From assembly GCA_018240025.1 (NCBI GenBank), contig JAFEGM010000048.1:1-35149 (forward strand): DNA of 35,149 nucleotides, in the 5' to 3' direction. The notes below the pieces were generated by a model, which was given only the letters and a program-made list of their open reading frames with translations, had not been told where the DNA came from and made no database searches. The stretch comes from Verrucomicrobiota bacterium. Its GTDB lineage: Bacteria; Verrucomicrobiota; Verrucomicrobiia; Chthoniobacterales; SZAS-18. The first letter of the stretch is position 1. Each line of letters starts with the position of its first letter. A program made the translations under genes and the position numbers. This document shows positions 17,905 through 26,394 of the stretch, piece by piece.

Positions 17905-19437
17905 GAGCAGCGCCGCCAGCTCGCGGAAGTTGACCGGTTTGGTCAGGTGGTGGTCGAAGCCCGCTGCCTCGCTGCGCTGGCGGTCGCTCTCGGCGCCCCA
18001 GCCGGAGTGGGCGATGAGCAGGGCGTCGGCGAAGTGGGGCTGCTGGCGGAGGGCGCGGCAGATGTCGTAGCCGCTCATGCCGGGGAGACCGAGGTCGAGA
18101 ATGACGGCTTCGGGCCGCTGCTCCTCCGCTCGACGCAGGGCCCCGAGGCCGTCGTGGGCAATGCTGACCTCGTGGCCGATGAAGCGCAGGATCTGCGCGG
18201 TAGCTTCGGCGGAGGTCTCGTCGTCATCGACCACCAGGATGCGCCGGGGCTGCGCCGTGCGCAGGGTCGGTCGCTCGGCGGGCGGGCGCACGGGGGCCTG
18301 CTCGACCTGCTGCAGCGGCAGACGCGTGGTGAAGGTGCTGCCGCGGCTGCGGCCCGGGCTCTTCACGCTCAGCCGGCCCTCGTGCAGCTCGACGAGCTGC
18401 CGGGCCAGGGCGAGGCCGATGCCAAGTCCGCCGCGCGAACGGGTGGCGCCGCCTTCCACCTGGGTGAAAAGGTCGAAGACCCTGGGCAGCATTTCCGCTT
18501 CGATGCCGATGCCATTGTCCGCGACCTCGATCACCGCCTGACCGTCCTCGGCGCGGGCCGCGAGGCGGATGTGGCCGGTAGGTGGCGTGTACTTGGCGGC
18601 ATTGTTGAGCAGATTGCTGAGGACCTGCGCGAGCCGCGTGAGATCGGCCAGCACCCACAGCGGCGCCTCGGGCAGCTCGAGCGTGAGTTCGTGGCGGCCG
18701 GCCTCGATCAGCGGCCGGCTCGACTCCACCGCGGCATGGACGACCGTCTGCACCGTGATCGGCTGTCGCTTCAATTCGATCTTCCCCTGACTGATGCGGG
18801 AGACGTCGAGCAGGTCGTCGATCAGCCGCACGAGGTGCGTGAGCTGCCGATCCATCATGGTCGGCAGCTCCGGGCGCACCGGCTCCTGCGGCTGGAGGCG
18901 AATCAGATCGAGTCCGTAGCGAATGGGCGTCAGCGGCGTGCGCAGTTCGTGGGCGAGCACGGCCAGGAATTCGTCCTTCCGTCGGTCGGCCTGCTCCAAG
19001 GCGCGGGCATACACCTTCAGTTCCTCGTGCTGGCGCGCCAGTTGTTGGCGCTGGCGGAAGAGTTCGAAGAAAACCTCGGTCTTGGTGCGCAGAATGTCGG
19101 GCTCGATCGGCTTCTGCAGGAAGTCGACTGCACCGGCCTCGTACCCCCGGAATCGCCGCCGGTAGTCGGCCGCGCCGGCGGTGAGGAAGATGATCGGCAC
19201 GCGCCGCGTGCGCTCGGTGCCGCGCATCATCTCGGCCAGCTCGAAGCCGTCCATGCCGGGCATCTGCACGTCGAGCAAGGCCAGCGCCACCTCATGCTTG
19301 AGCAGCAATTCCAGGGCTTCCACGCCGGAACGGGCCTTCAACAGCACCAGGCCCTCCCGCCGCAGCAGGGCTTCGAGCGAGACCAGGTTTTCCTCCAGAT
19401 CGTCGACGAGCAGGAAATGGATGGGATCAGCGGCCAT
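17893..19437 (-). CDS. Hybrid histidine kinase, receiver-kinase-receiver
   Basis: A soluble 514-residue signalling protein. Residues about 6-120 are a receiver (Asp11-Asp12-class pocket in LLVDD, phosphoacceptor Asp56, Lys109). A coiled helix (122-155) leads to HisKA with His163 in LAHELRTPLTP, then HATPase_c with LLNNAAKYT (276-284), DNGIGI (307-312) and GGLGIGLALA (336-345). A second receiver (about 398-512) has Asp448 and Lys500. No membrane segment is present, so input comes through the N-terminal receiver, presumably from the upstream kinase. The start at 19437 opens with MAADPIHFLLVDD and overlaps cheB by 11 bases. Its C-terminal EPR is encoded by the adjoining palindromic repeat. Confidence 0.95.
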   Translation of the reverse strand: MAADPIHFLLVDDLEENLVSLEALLRREGLVLLKARSGVEALELLLKHEVALALLDVQMPGMDGFELAEMMRGTERTRRVPIIFLTAGAADYRRRFRGYEAGAVDFLQKPIEPDILRTKTEVFFELFRQRQQLARQHEELKVYARALEQADRRKDEFLAVLAHELRTPLTPIRYGLDLIRLQPQEPVRPELPTMMDRQLTHLVRLIDDLLDVSRISQGKIELKRQPITVQTVVHAAVESSRPLIEAGRHELTLELPEAPLWVLADLTRLAQVLSNLLNNAAKYTPPTGHIRLAARAEDGQAVIEVADNGIGIEAEMLPRVFDLFTQVEGGATRSRGGLGIGLALARQLVELHEGRLSVKSPGRSRGSTFTTRLPLQQVEQAPVRPPAERPTLRTAQPRRILVVDDDETSAEATAQILRFIGHEVSIAHDGLGALRRAEEQRPEAVILDLGLPGMSGYDICRALRQQPHFADALLIAHSGWGAESDRQRSEAAGFDHHLTKPVNFRELAALLEPR

Positions 19438-20005
19438 GGGCGAGTTCCTGCAGTTGCTGGGCGATTTCCGAAAGCGGGACGGCCCGAGCCTGCTCACACC
19501 TTTCGAGCGCGGCCCGCGGCATGGTCGGACAATGCGCGTCAACGGGCGCCTGCACCAGAGCCGTGCCACCACGTTGCACAATGGCCTGCAGACCTCGCGC
19601 GCCGTCGCTGTTCGCGCCGCTCAGCAGCAGGCCGATGACCCCCGGTCCGAAGGCTTCGGCCGCCGATTCGAACAGCACGTCGATGCTGGGCCGCGAATAC
19701 AGCTGCGGCTCGTCGGAGCAAAAACTCACGCGGGCGTCCGCCTCGACCAGCAAGTGATAATCGGGCGGAGCCACCAGCACCACGCCTGGGCACAGCTCAT
19801 CCTTGTCCTCGGCCTCCCGCACCCGTAGACCGCATTTCCGCTGCAACACCTCGGCCAGCAGGCTCTCCCGCGCCGGCGGCAGATGCACCACGATGAGCAC
19901 CGGCAGCGGAAAGTCGTCCGGCAGCGACGGCAGGATGACCGACAACGCGTCGAGCGAGCCGGCCGAGCCACCCATCACGACGAGGCTGGCGGGAAGCGCA
20001 TTCAT
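19427..20005 (-). CDS. cheB: CheB-type protein-glutamate methylesterase, catalytic domain only
   Basis: Methylesterase/deamidase domain without the usual N-terminal receiver; 192 residues. The catalytic triad is Ser14 in MGGSAGS, His41 in VVHLPP and Asp134 in GANSDGARG, at nearly the spacing of E. coli CheB (Ser164, His190, Asp286). The glycine-rich SGANSDGARG loop is present. Lacking a receiver, it cannot be phosphorylated in the normal way; control may come from the neighbouring kinases or from CheR. Its start overlaps the end of cheR by four bases (ATGA), so translation is coupled. No methyl-accepting receptor gene is in the window, so its substrate is unknown. Confidence 0.94.
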   Translation of the reverse strand: MNALPASLVVMGGSAGSLDALSVILPSLPDDFPLPVLIVVHLPPARESLLAEVLQRKCGLRVREAEDKDELCPGVVLVAPPDYHLLVEADARVSFCSDEPQLYSRPSIDVLFESAAEAFGPGVIGLLLSGANSDGARGLQAIVQRGGTALVQAPVDAHCPTMPRAALERCEQARAVPLSEIAQQLQELAHGR

Positions 20006-20829
20006 CGGTCGCCGCGCTTGAGGTAGATCTTCTCCAGGCGGTCGAATTCCTCGAACGCACCGGCATGGTCGGAGAAGCGGAGCGATTCCTTCGCGCCCAG
20101 CCCGAGGAAGCCGCGCCGCGCCAGCGAATCGTGGAAGAGACCGATGGCCCGATTCTGCAGCTCCCGATCGAAATAGATCAGGACGTTGCGGCACGAGATC
20201 AGCTGCATTTCCGCAAAAACCTCGTCCGTGACCAGGCTATGGTCCGAAAAAACCGTGCGGGCGCGCAGGCTCGGGTCGAACCGCGCATGACCGTAGGCCG
20301 CGGTGTAGTACTCCGAGAGCGAACGGCGGCCGCCGGACTGGCGGTGGTTCTCGCTGAAGAGCTGCAGTCGATCGAGCGAGTAGACGCCTTCCTGGGCGCG
20401 CCGCAGCGCCTCGGGATTGATGTCGGTGGCGTAGAAGATGGTGCGTTCCTCCAGCCCCTCCTCGCGGAAAAGGATGGCGAGCGAGTAGAGTTCCTCGCCC
20501 GCGCTGCAGCCGGCGACCCAGACCCGCAGCGACGGGTAGGTCCGCAAATGCGGCACGACGCGCTCGCGGATGGCCTTGAAGTAGGGCGGATCGCGAAAGA
20601 GCTCGCTCACCTGCACCGTCAGCACGCCGAGCAACGCCGGAAGGATCTTGGCGTCGTGCAGCACGCGGTCCTGCAGCTGCGAGATGCTCTGACAATCGAA
20701 CTTCTCCAGCGCCTGGCGCACGCGGCGCTTGAGCGAGGCCAGCGAGTAGCCGCGGAAATCGTAATGGTACCGGTGGAAGATCGCTTCCAGCAGCAGCCTC
20801 AGTTCGAGATCCTCGGTCCGGTGCGGCAT
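20002..20829 (-). CDS. cheR: CheR-type protein-glutamate O-methyltransferase
   Basis: SAM-dependent methyltransferase of 275 residues. The N-terminal helical domain includes FRGYSLASLKRRVRQALEKF (about 25-44). The linker shows VQVSELFRDPPYF, matching the CheR T.FFRD motif, followed by the SAM-binding VWVAGCSAGEELYSLA, the acidic ATDIN that contacts the ribose, and the ISCRNVLIYFD motif. All the hallmarks of a working enzyme are present. No C-terminal TPR or pentapeptide-tether domain is present. It lies three bases after the large hybrid kinase gene and overlaps cheB by four bases. Confidence 0.96.
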   Translation of the reverse strand: MPHRTEDLELRLLLEAIFHRYHYDFRGYSLASLKRRVRQALEKFDCQSISQLQDRVLHDAKILPALLGVLTVQVSELFRDPPYFKAIRERVVPHLRTYPSLRVWVAGCSAGEELYSLAILFREEGLEERTIFYATDINPEALRRAQEGVYSLDRLQLFSENHRQSGGRRSLSEYYTAAYGHARFDPSLRARTVFSDHSLVTDEVFAEMQLISCRNVLIYFDRELQNRAIGLFHDSLARRGFLGLGAKESLRFSDHAGAFEEFDRLEKIYLKRGDR

Positions 20830-20832
20830 GGC

Positions 20833-23800
20833 TCAATTGCGCGGCATCCAGACCCGCACGAGCGAGAGGAGCTTTTCCACATCGAGCGGCTTGGCCATGT
20901 AGTCGTTGGCCCCCGCCTCCAGGCAGCGGGCCTGGTCGTTCTTCATCGCCTTGGCGGTCAGCATGATCACCGGGAGCTTCTTCCACTCGGCGCGCTGGCG
21001 GAACGTGCGCGTGGCGGTCAGGCCGTCCATCTCGGGCATCATCACGTCCATCAGGACGAGGTCGATGCGGTCGTCCGGATGCGCGAGCGATGCCTCCAGC
21101 GCTTCCAGCGCCTCGCGCCCGTTGCGCGCGATCTGCACCTTGGCGCCGCGGGGCTCCAGGATGTTGGTCAGCGAGTAGACGTTGCGGACGTCGTCCTCGA
21201 CCACCAGGATCCGCCGGCCCTCGAGGATGGCATCGCGATTCTGCGCCACCTCGAGCATCCGCTGTTGCTCCTGCGGCAGTTCGGCCACCACGCGGTGCAG
21301 GAAGAGCGTGACTTCGTCGAGCAAGCGCTCGGGCGACTTGGCGCCCTTGATGATGATCGACTTGGAGTACTTCATCAGACGCTGCTCGTCGCCGCCGCGC
21401 AGATCGCGCCCGGTGTAGACGATGACGGGCGGAAAGGCGTACGAATCCTCTTCGCTCAAGGTCTCCAGCAGAGAGAAACCGGAGGCATCGGGCAGCGAGA
21501 GGTCGAGCACCATGCAGTCGAAGGTGGACTCGCGCAGGCGCGCCAGACAGTCGGCCGCCGTGCCCACGGCCACGATTTCCACGTCGGGCGAGGCCAGCAG
21601 GCGCGAGATGCTGTCGCGCTGGACGGCATCGTCTTCGACCACCAGCACGCGCCGGCGTCCGCCGACCACCCGGGCCTCGATCTGCTGCAGGGCGCGCACG
21701 AGATCCTCCCGCTTCACGGGCTTGAGCAGATAGCCGATGGCCCCGAGCGAGAGCGCGGTGGCGGTGTAGTCGGAGGCCGAGATGACGTGGATCGGAATGT
21801 GGCGTGTGCGCCGGTCGTGCTTGAGCCGGTCGAGGACCGAGAGGCCGGAGTGGTCGGGCAGACCGACGTCGAGCAGCACTGCATGCGGCAGGTATTGACG
21901 GGCGATGGCCAGCGCGTCCTCGGCCGTGCGCGAGACGAGGCATTGGAAGCCGTTCTCGTGGGCGAGGTCGAAGAGAATGCGGGCGAAGGCGGGGTCGTCC
22001 TCCACCACGAGGATGACGCGCGCGTCGACCTTGAGTGTGTCGCGATCGTCCTGGAACGGCGGCGGCGCGAGCGGCCTGGGAGCGACGGCGGCGGATCCTC
22101 GGGCAGGCTCGGATTCCGCCATGGGAAGCGCGGGAGCGCTCGGCCGCACCCTCGTCGCCGCGGCTTCGTCAGACGCCAGCGGCGGGCGGCCCGCGAAATC
22201 CACCGGCAGGAGGAGCGTGAACGTGCTGCCCTCGCCCAGTTCGCTCTCCAGCTGGATGGAGCCGCCGAGCAGGCGGGCGAGTTCGCGCGAGATGGAGAGG
22301 CCGAGCCCGGTGCCGCCGAAGCGCCGGCTGATCTTGCCGTCGGCCTGGCGGAAGGCTTCGAAGATGGCTTCGCGATGTTCCGGCGCGATGCCGATGCCGG
22401 TGTCGCGAACCGCGAACGCCAGCGCTCCGTTGGGTGCCTTGCGCACGGTCAGCTCCACGCTGCCCTGCTGCGTGAACTTGAACGCATTCGAGAGCAGATT
22501 GCGCAGGATCTGATCGAGCCGCTGCCGGTCACTCTCGAGCACGCCCGGCGTGCCCTCGGCGAGCTGCGCGCGGAAGGTCAGCCCGCGCTGTTTCGCCACC
22601 GGCTCGAAGACGCGGGTGAGGTCGTGCAGCAGGCGCGAGATCGTGACCGGCTCCGGATGGATCTCCATGTAGCCGGCCTCGATCTTGGAGAGGTCGAGAA
22701 TGTCGTTGATGAGCGCGAGCAGATCGTTGCCGGCCGACTGGATCGTCTGCGCGTGCCGAACCTGCTCCTCGGTCAGGTTCCCCGTCGGATTATCGGCCAG
22801 CAGCTTCGAGAGGATGAGCGACGAATTGAGCGGCGTGCGCAGCTCATGCGACATGTTGGCCAGGAAGTCCGACTTGTAGCGGTTCGAGCGTTCGAGCTCC
22901 TCCGCCTTGGCCTGAACCGTGGATTGGGCGCGGGCGAGGTCGTCGCGCTGGGCGGCGAGCAACCGTGTCTGCTCCTCCAGCTGCAGATTGGTCTGCTCGA
23001 GCTCGGACTGCTGCTGCTCGAGGCGCGACTGCGAATCGCGCAGCGCGCGACTTTGCTCCTCCAGCTCCTCGTTGGAAACGCGCAGTTCCTCGCTCTGCGC
23101 CTGCAATTCCTCCGACTGGCGCTGCGTTTCCTCCAGCAGCTCCTGCAGGTGATTGCGGTAGTCGGCCGAGCGGAAGGCCACCGCCATCGCCTCGGAGACG
23201 CGTTCGAGCAGCTCCGCTGCGTGCTTGGGCAGCGGGCGCAGGAAGCCGAGTTCGTACACCACCTGCACCACGCCATCCGCCTCGGCGGGCGCGATCAGCA
23301 GGCGCTGCGGCCGGCCCTGGCCGAGGCCCGAGCCGATGGTCAGATAGCCCTCCGGGACCGTCGGCACCTCGACCACGCGATTCGTCCGCACGGCCTCGCC
23401 CAGCAGTCCCTCACCGGCCACGACCCGCTCGGGCGTGGCGCTTTCCGTCGGCACGCCGAGCTGGGCGACGCGTCGGAAGTGGTCGCCCTTCCGCACGTAG
23501 AGAATACCGCCGTGCGCCCCGAGGAAGGCCGCCAAGTAGCCGAGCGCGCTTTCGCCCAGCTGCTCCGCATTGCGGTCGCCCGAGAGCGCCCCGGCGAGGC
23601 CGAGGCTGCCGGTCTGCAGCCATTCCTGCCGCTGCCGCGTCTGGGCGGCCAGGTAGAGGAGGATGGCCACAGTGATCGAAAGCGCTCCTCCGAGGATGGA
23701 GATGATGACGCCGGTGACGATGGTGGACTGGTAGGCCGCATTCATGGCCGCCACGCGGCCGGTGCGGATCTCCAGCTTCACCGCGATCATCTCGGCGATG

Positions 23801-24297
23801 CGCTCCCGCAGGGCGTCCATGTGGACCTTGCCGCGATCGGTCACCACGATGGCGCGGGCGGCCTCGAGTCCGCTGGTCCGCCGCGTGCGGATGGTTTCCT
23901 CCATCTCGTCGAACTTGTCCCGCACGTGCCCCTTCAGCGCGCTGAGCGTGGCCTGCAGCGAAGAGTTGTCGCTGACGAGCTGCCCAACCTGCGCCAGGCG
24001 GCCGTCGACGGTGGAGCGCGCCCGCAGATACGGCTCGAGGTACGATTCCTCGCCGGTCAGGAGGAACCCTCGCTGGCCGGTCTCCGCGTCCTGCATCGTC
24101 TGGAGGACGGCGTTCAGCGCCATCATGACATCGTGCGTCCGCCGCACCCGCTCCGAGCCTTCGACCAGGGAGCGCTTGCTCTGATAGTCCAGCACGCCCG
24201 TGGCCAGGAAAAAGAGCAGGGAGAGCGCGAGACCCAGACCGATGGCGAAGCGGTGGCCGAAGGATCTGCGTTCGGGTGGGGGCGTCGAGTAGGGCAT
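20833..24297 (-). CDS. CHASE3-GAF hybrid histidine kinase with three receiver domains
   Basis: A 1154-residue membrane sensor. Transmembrane helix 1 is at about 16-36, a CHASE3-type helical periplasmic region with QTMQDAETGQRGFLLTGEESY follows (key pattern ETGQRGFLLTG, 72-82), and helix 2 is at about 192-217. A GAF-like domain (about 240-375) and a long Gln/Glu-rich coiled coil (about 378-475) follow. HisKA has His484 in MSHELRTPLN; HATPase_c has LLSNAFKFT, DTGIGI and GGTGLGLSIS. After a Pro/Ala linker come three receivers with Asp810, Asp932 and Asp1084. The second lacks the standard lysine context (IIIKGAKS). The start at 24297 is favoured; 24312 (MLGPPM) is possible. It heads the kinase-cheR-cheB-kinase operon. 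Confidence 0.95.
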   Translation of the reverse strand: MPYSTPPPERRSFGHRFAIGLGLALSLLFFLATGVLDYQSKRSLVEGSERVRRTHDVMMALNAVLQTMQDAETGQRGFLLTGEESYLEPYLRARSTVDGRLAQVGQLVSDNSSLQATLSALKGHVRDKFDEMEETIRTRRTSGLEAARAIVVTDRGKVHMDALRERIAEMIAVKLEIRTGRVAAMNAAYQSTIVTGVIISILGGALSITVAILLYLAAQTRQRQEWLQTGSLGLAGALSGDRNAEQLGESALGYLAAFLGAHGGILYVRKGDHFRRVAQLGVPTESATPERVVAGEGLLGEAVRTNRVVEVPTVPEGYLTIGSGLGQGRPQRLLIAPAEADGVVQVVYELGFLRPLPKHAAELLERVSEAMAVAFRSADYRNHLQELLEETQRQSEELQAQSEELRVSNEELEEQSRALRDSQSRLEQQQSELEQTNLQLEEQTRLLAAQRDDLARAQSTVQAKAEELERSNRYKSDFLANMSHELRTPLNSSLILSKLLADNPTGNLTEEQVRHAQTIQSAGNDLLALINDILDLSKIEAGYMEIHPEPVTISRLLHDLTRVFEPVAKQRGLTFRAQLAEGTPGVLESDRQRLDQILRNLLSNAFKFTQQGSVELTVRKAPNGALAFAVRDTGIGIAPEHREAIFEAFRQADGKISRRFGGTGLGLSISRELARLLGGSIQLESELGEGSTFTLLLPVDFAGRPPLASDEAAATRVRPSAPALPMAESEPARGSAAVAPRPLAPPPFQDDRDTLKVDARVILVVEDDPAFARILFDLAHENGFQCLVSRTAEDALAIARQYLPHAVLLDVGLPDHSGLSVLDRLKHDRRTRHIPIHVISASDYTATALSLGAIGYLLKPVKREDLVRALQQIEARVVGGRRRVLVVEDDAVQRDSISRLLASPDVEIVAVGTAADCLARLRESTFDCMVLDLSLPDASGFSLLETLSEEDSYAFPPVIVYTGRDLRGGDEQRLMKYSKSIIIKGAKSPERLLDEVTLFLHRVVAELPQEQQRMLEVAQNRDAILEGRRILVVEDDVRNVYSLTNILEPRGAKVQIARNGREALEALEASLAHPDDRIDLVLMDVMMPEMDGLTATRTFRQRAEWKKLPVIMLTAKAMKNDQARCLEAGANDYMAKPLDVEKLLSLVRVWMPRN

Positions 24298-24301
24298 GGG
24301 C

Positions 24302-24380
24302 GGGCCGAGCATTGCGCAGGTCTGGCGTCCACGGAATGCCCGAATGGGGTCAGGCAATGCGCGGATTCGCCGCTCGGCCC
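24302..24380. other. Nested inverted repeats upstream of the signalling operon
   Basis: GGGCCGAGC (24302-24310) matches GCTCGGCCC (24372-24380), and inside it GCATTGC (24309-24315) matches GCAATGC (24354-24360). Both are perfect and lie in the 132-base gap before the hybrid kinase start. They could form a leader stem or be protein-binding sites. No promoter hexamers are convincing. Confidence 0.4.
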
Positions 24381-24429
24381 CGCTCCGGATGCCTGCCTGC
24401 CCCGGCAAAGCATCAGAAAAGTGCGCGCC

Positions 24430-25151
24430 TCAGAACTCCAGCTTGGGCGGCGCTTCCACCGCGCGCAGCAGCGGGCCGCCCGCCTCGCAGAGCAGCAGGT
24501 CGAAGGGGACGATGTCGCCGGCCTTGGTGCGCTTGAGGTTGGCGACGTGCGCATCGCCCACCAGCAGACGGTCGGCCGCGCGGAACCAGGTCTTCTCGTT
24601 GACCTGCCGGAAGCCGTTGGCGCGGAAGAACTGCTCGACCTCGCGCGCCGTGGGCGGGCCGCCCGGCACGTTGGGCTGGGAAGTGACGAGGCTCCAGCCG
24701 TCGGCCCGCTCGAGCACGCCGAGGAAGCGGATGGCGTCGCCGAACTTCTCGTTGGCCAGGCGCAGTCGCTCCAGATACTCGGACGGCGTCGCCGCACGCG
24801 TCTCCAGCCGGCCGCGCACGCCGGGCATTTCCTCCACGGCGTCGAGCGCGTAGCCGGCGCGACCGGCCAGCGTGAGCTTGATCCAGCGGTCGCTGGCCAG
24901 GTCGTAGAAGCCGCGGTGTTCGCCCTGCTCGAACTGGACCGCGTCGCTCAGCTCCGGGACGAGGAGCCGTCCGCTGCCGCGGGCCCACTCAAGGAGCTGG
25001 CGGCCTTCGCGCTGTCGAACGGATTCCGCCCCACCGCCGCCAGCGTCGCGCGCATTTCCGCCTCGGCTTCGGCGGAGGTGGTCTTGGGCAGATTGGCGCG
25101 AATCTCCCGCAACTCGCGCGCCGTATCTTCGGGGGTCCGGAAGAGTTCCAT
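24430..25151 (-). pseudogene. Kinase-like protein (polyvalent-protein kinase type), split by a frameshift
   Basis: Two overlapping frames look like one protein of about 240 residues. From the ATG at 25151 one frame reads MELFRTPEDTARELREIR and runs to DSAKAA, then turns into low-complexity residues and stops at 24948. From about 25000 another frame continues with QLLEWARGSGRLLVPEL, FEQGEHRGFYD, RWIKLTLAG, LVTSQPNVPGG, FRQVNEKTWF and LVGDAHVANL...GDIVPFDLLL to the stop at 24430. One extra base near 25000 would restore the join. RWIKLT and GDAH..N...PFD resemble the lysine and catalytic/metal motifs of the kinase fold found in polyvalent proteins; this is from memory and moderate. An upstream ATG at 25232 is possible. 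It may be a real pseudogene or a sequencing error. Confidence 0.55.
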
Positions 25152-25279
25152 CGTCGTAGGGGCCGACGACGGGCGCGCTGGTTTCTTCTTCTTCAATTCG
25201 GTCGGAGGTGTGGGGACGCAGAGCCGCAGCATCCGATGCGCCCGCGCCGCTGCAAGTCGGGCGGTCGACGGCGTGCGTC

Positions 25280-25651
25280 TCAGACGATCGGCTGCAGCAC
25301 GGCGCGACCGTAGGCGATGAAGGCCATCAGCAAACCGAGCACCAAGCACATGACGATCGGCGGGACCTCGCGGTATTTCACGTGCACCCAGACGAAGAGC
25401 AGACTCTCCGCCGCGAGGATGGAAGCAGCCACGACCGTCAGCATCGGCTGCCAGCGCAGTGCCGACGGCACGATGAGCCCGACCGTGCAGACGAGTTCGA
25501 GCAGCCCCAGACCGAACCAGACCGCACGGGGCAGCGCGCCGAACGACGGCACGTCCTTGCTGACCTGATCGAAAAGAAAGGCCTTCATGACGCCCGAGGC
25601 GCCATACATGAGGGCGGCGAGGCCCTGGAGGATCCAAAGGAGGAGGTTCAT
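25280..25651 (-). CDS. DoxX-like four-helix membrane protein
   Basis: A 123-residue protein of the DoxX-like group. Four hydrophobic helices are visible: about 3-20 (LLLWILQGLAALMYGASG), 43-62 (AVWFGLGLLELVCTVGLIVP), 70-90 and 96-118 (PPIVMCLVLGLLMAFIAYG). The helix 1 pattern LQGLAALMYGASGVMKAF and GLGLLELV are typical of the family. Some DoxX relatives take part in thiosulfate/quinone oxidoreductases, but most are uncharacterised. The start at 25651 is preceded on the reverse strand by a purine-poor leader, and the longer frame to 25861 is probably non-coding. It is divergent from the next small membrane protein. Confidence 0.85.
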   Translation of the reverse strand: MNLLLWILQGLAALMYGASGVMKAFLFDQVSKDVPSFGALPRAVWFGLGLLELVCTVGLIVPSALRWQPMLTVVAASILAAESLLFVWVHVKYREVPPIVMCLVLGLLMAFIAYGRAVLQPIV

Positions 25652-25787
25652 GGTGCTTCCGGGCGAGGGTGGGGGAGGAGCGCCGCGAGCAAGGTTAGCG
25701 GGCGAAGCTCGCGCTGAGAATCCTTCTTTGCGGCCGGCGGCCCGACTTGCCGGCGGCCCGGCCGAACGTAAGGCCTCGTTTCCCGCC

Positions 25788-26093
25788 ATGACGACCGCCC
25801 AACTCCGCGCCCGCCTCGGCTGGATCGTCCTCGGCGTCGGACTGCTCGCCGCCGCTTGCATTTACCTGCAGGCCCCGGCCGTGGAGGCCCCCGGCGTGTT
25901 CGGCGTCGACGTGCCGACCAAGAGCCAGCGTCTGCAGCTCGAGAAGATGGGCGGCAAGACACTCCTGCTGTTCGAGGATTTGCAGGAGTTCTGGGCCAGC
26001 CTCTGGCGCGGCCGTCGGCTGGCCGCGACGGTCGCAGTCCTCGCGTTGGCCGCGTTCGCCGGCTGCCGGCAGTGGGCCAAAGCCGCCGAGTGA
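25788..26093 (+). CDS. Small two-helix membrane protein of unknown function
   Basis: A 101-residue protein I do not recognise. The first helix is about residues 11-28 (GWIVLGVGLLAAACIYL) and the second about 78-94 (LAATVAVLALAAFAGC). Between them is a soluble segment with VDVPTKSQRLQLEKMGGKTLLLFEDLQEFWASLW, whose middle could form an amphipathic helix (key residues KSQRLQLEK). The start ATG at 25788 gives a short basic N-terminus before helix 1. It is divergent from the DoxX gene, with a 136-base gap. Confidence 0.65.
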   Translation: MTTAQLRARLGWIVLGVGLLAAACIYLQAPAVEAPGVFGVDVPTKSQRLQLEKMGGKTLLLFEDLQEFWASLWRGRRLAATVAVLALAAFAGCRQWAKAAE

Positions 26094-26200
26094 GCCGAGG
26101 CGAAGAGGGCTTCGCGATCGCACGGCCCCTCCAGGTTGAGCCCGTCTGCCTTGCGCTTCGATCCTCCCAACTGCCGACGCCCCGCCAACCGCGCCCCTCA

Positions 26201-26282
26201 CTCGTCGTCGTCCTCGTCGTCGTCCTCGTCGTCGCCCTCGTCGTCGCCCTCGTCGTCGTCCTCGTCCTCGTCCTCGTCCTCG
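26201..26282. repeat. 12-bp/6-bp tandem array (CTCGTC words) in the largest gene-free gap
   Basis: Five 12-base units (CTCGTCGTCGTC twice, CTCGTCGTCGCC twice, CTCGTCGTCGTC) then three six-base CTCGTC units and CTCG. The surrounding gap (26094-26394) otherwise shows no clear gene, promoter or terminator. On the reverse strand the array reads as a 27-residue Asp/Glu/Gly tail that ends in TGA exactly at the array edge (26198-26200), extendable upstream to a GTG at 26329 (43 residues, with a CGC cysteine pair). That small frame has no recognised family or ATG and is only a possibility. Confidence 0.85.
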
Positions 26283-26394
26283 AAGCGACCACAGCCGCAG
26301 GCCAATCTTCCCGCAGTGGGGGTATTCACGCGATCGATACCAACGCCCGGAAGATCGATTATCCCACCGCGCCCCCGCCCCTCATGCTGCCGGC

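Noticed and set aside
20065..25320. A 1751-codon forward open frame across the signalling operon
   Set aside because: It is the antisense shadow of the GC-rich kinase, CheR and CheB genes. The translation is rich in Arg, His and Leu without domains, while the reverse strand has complete motifs.
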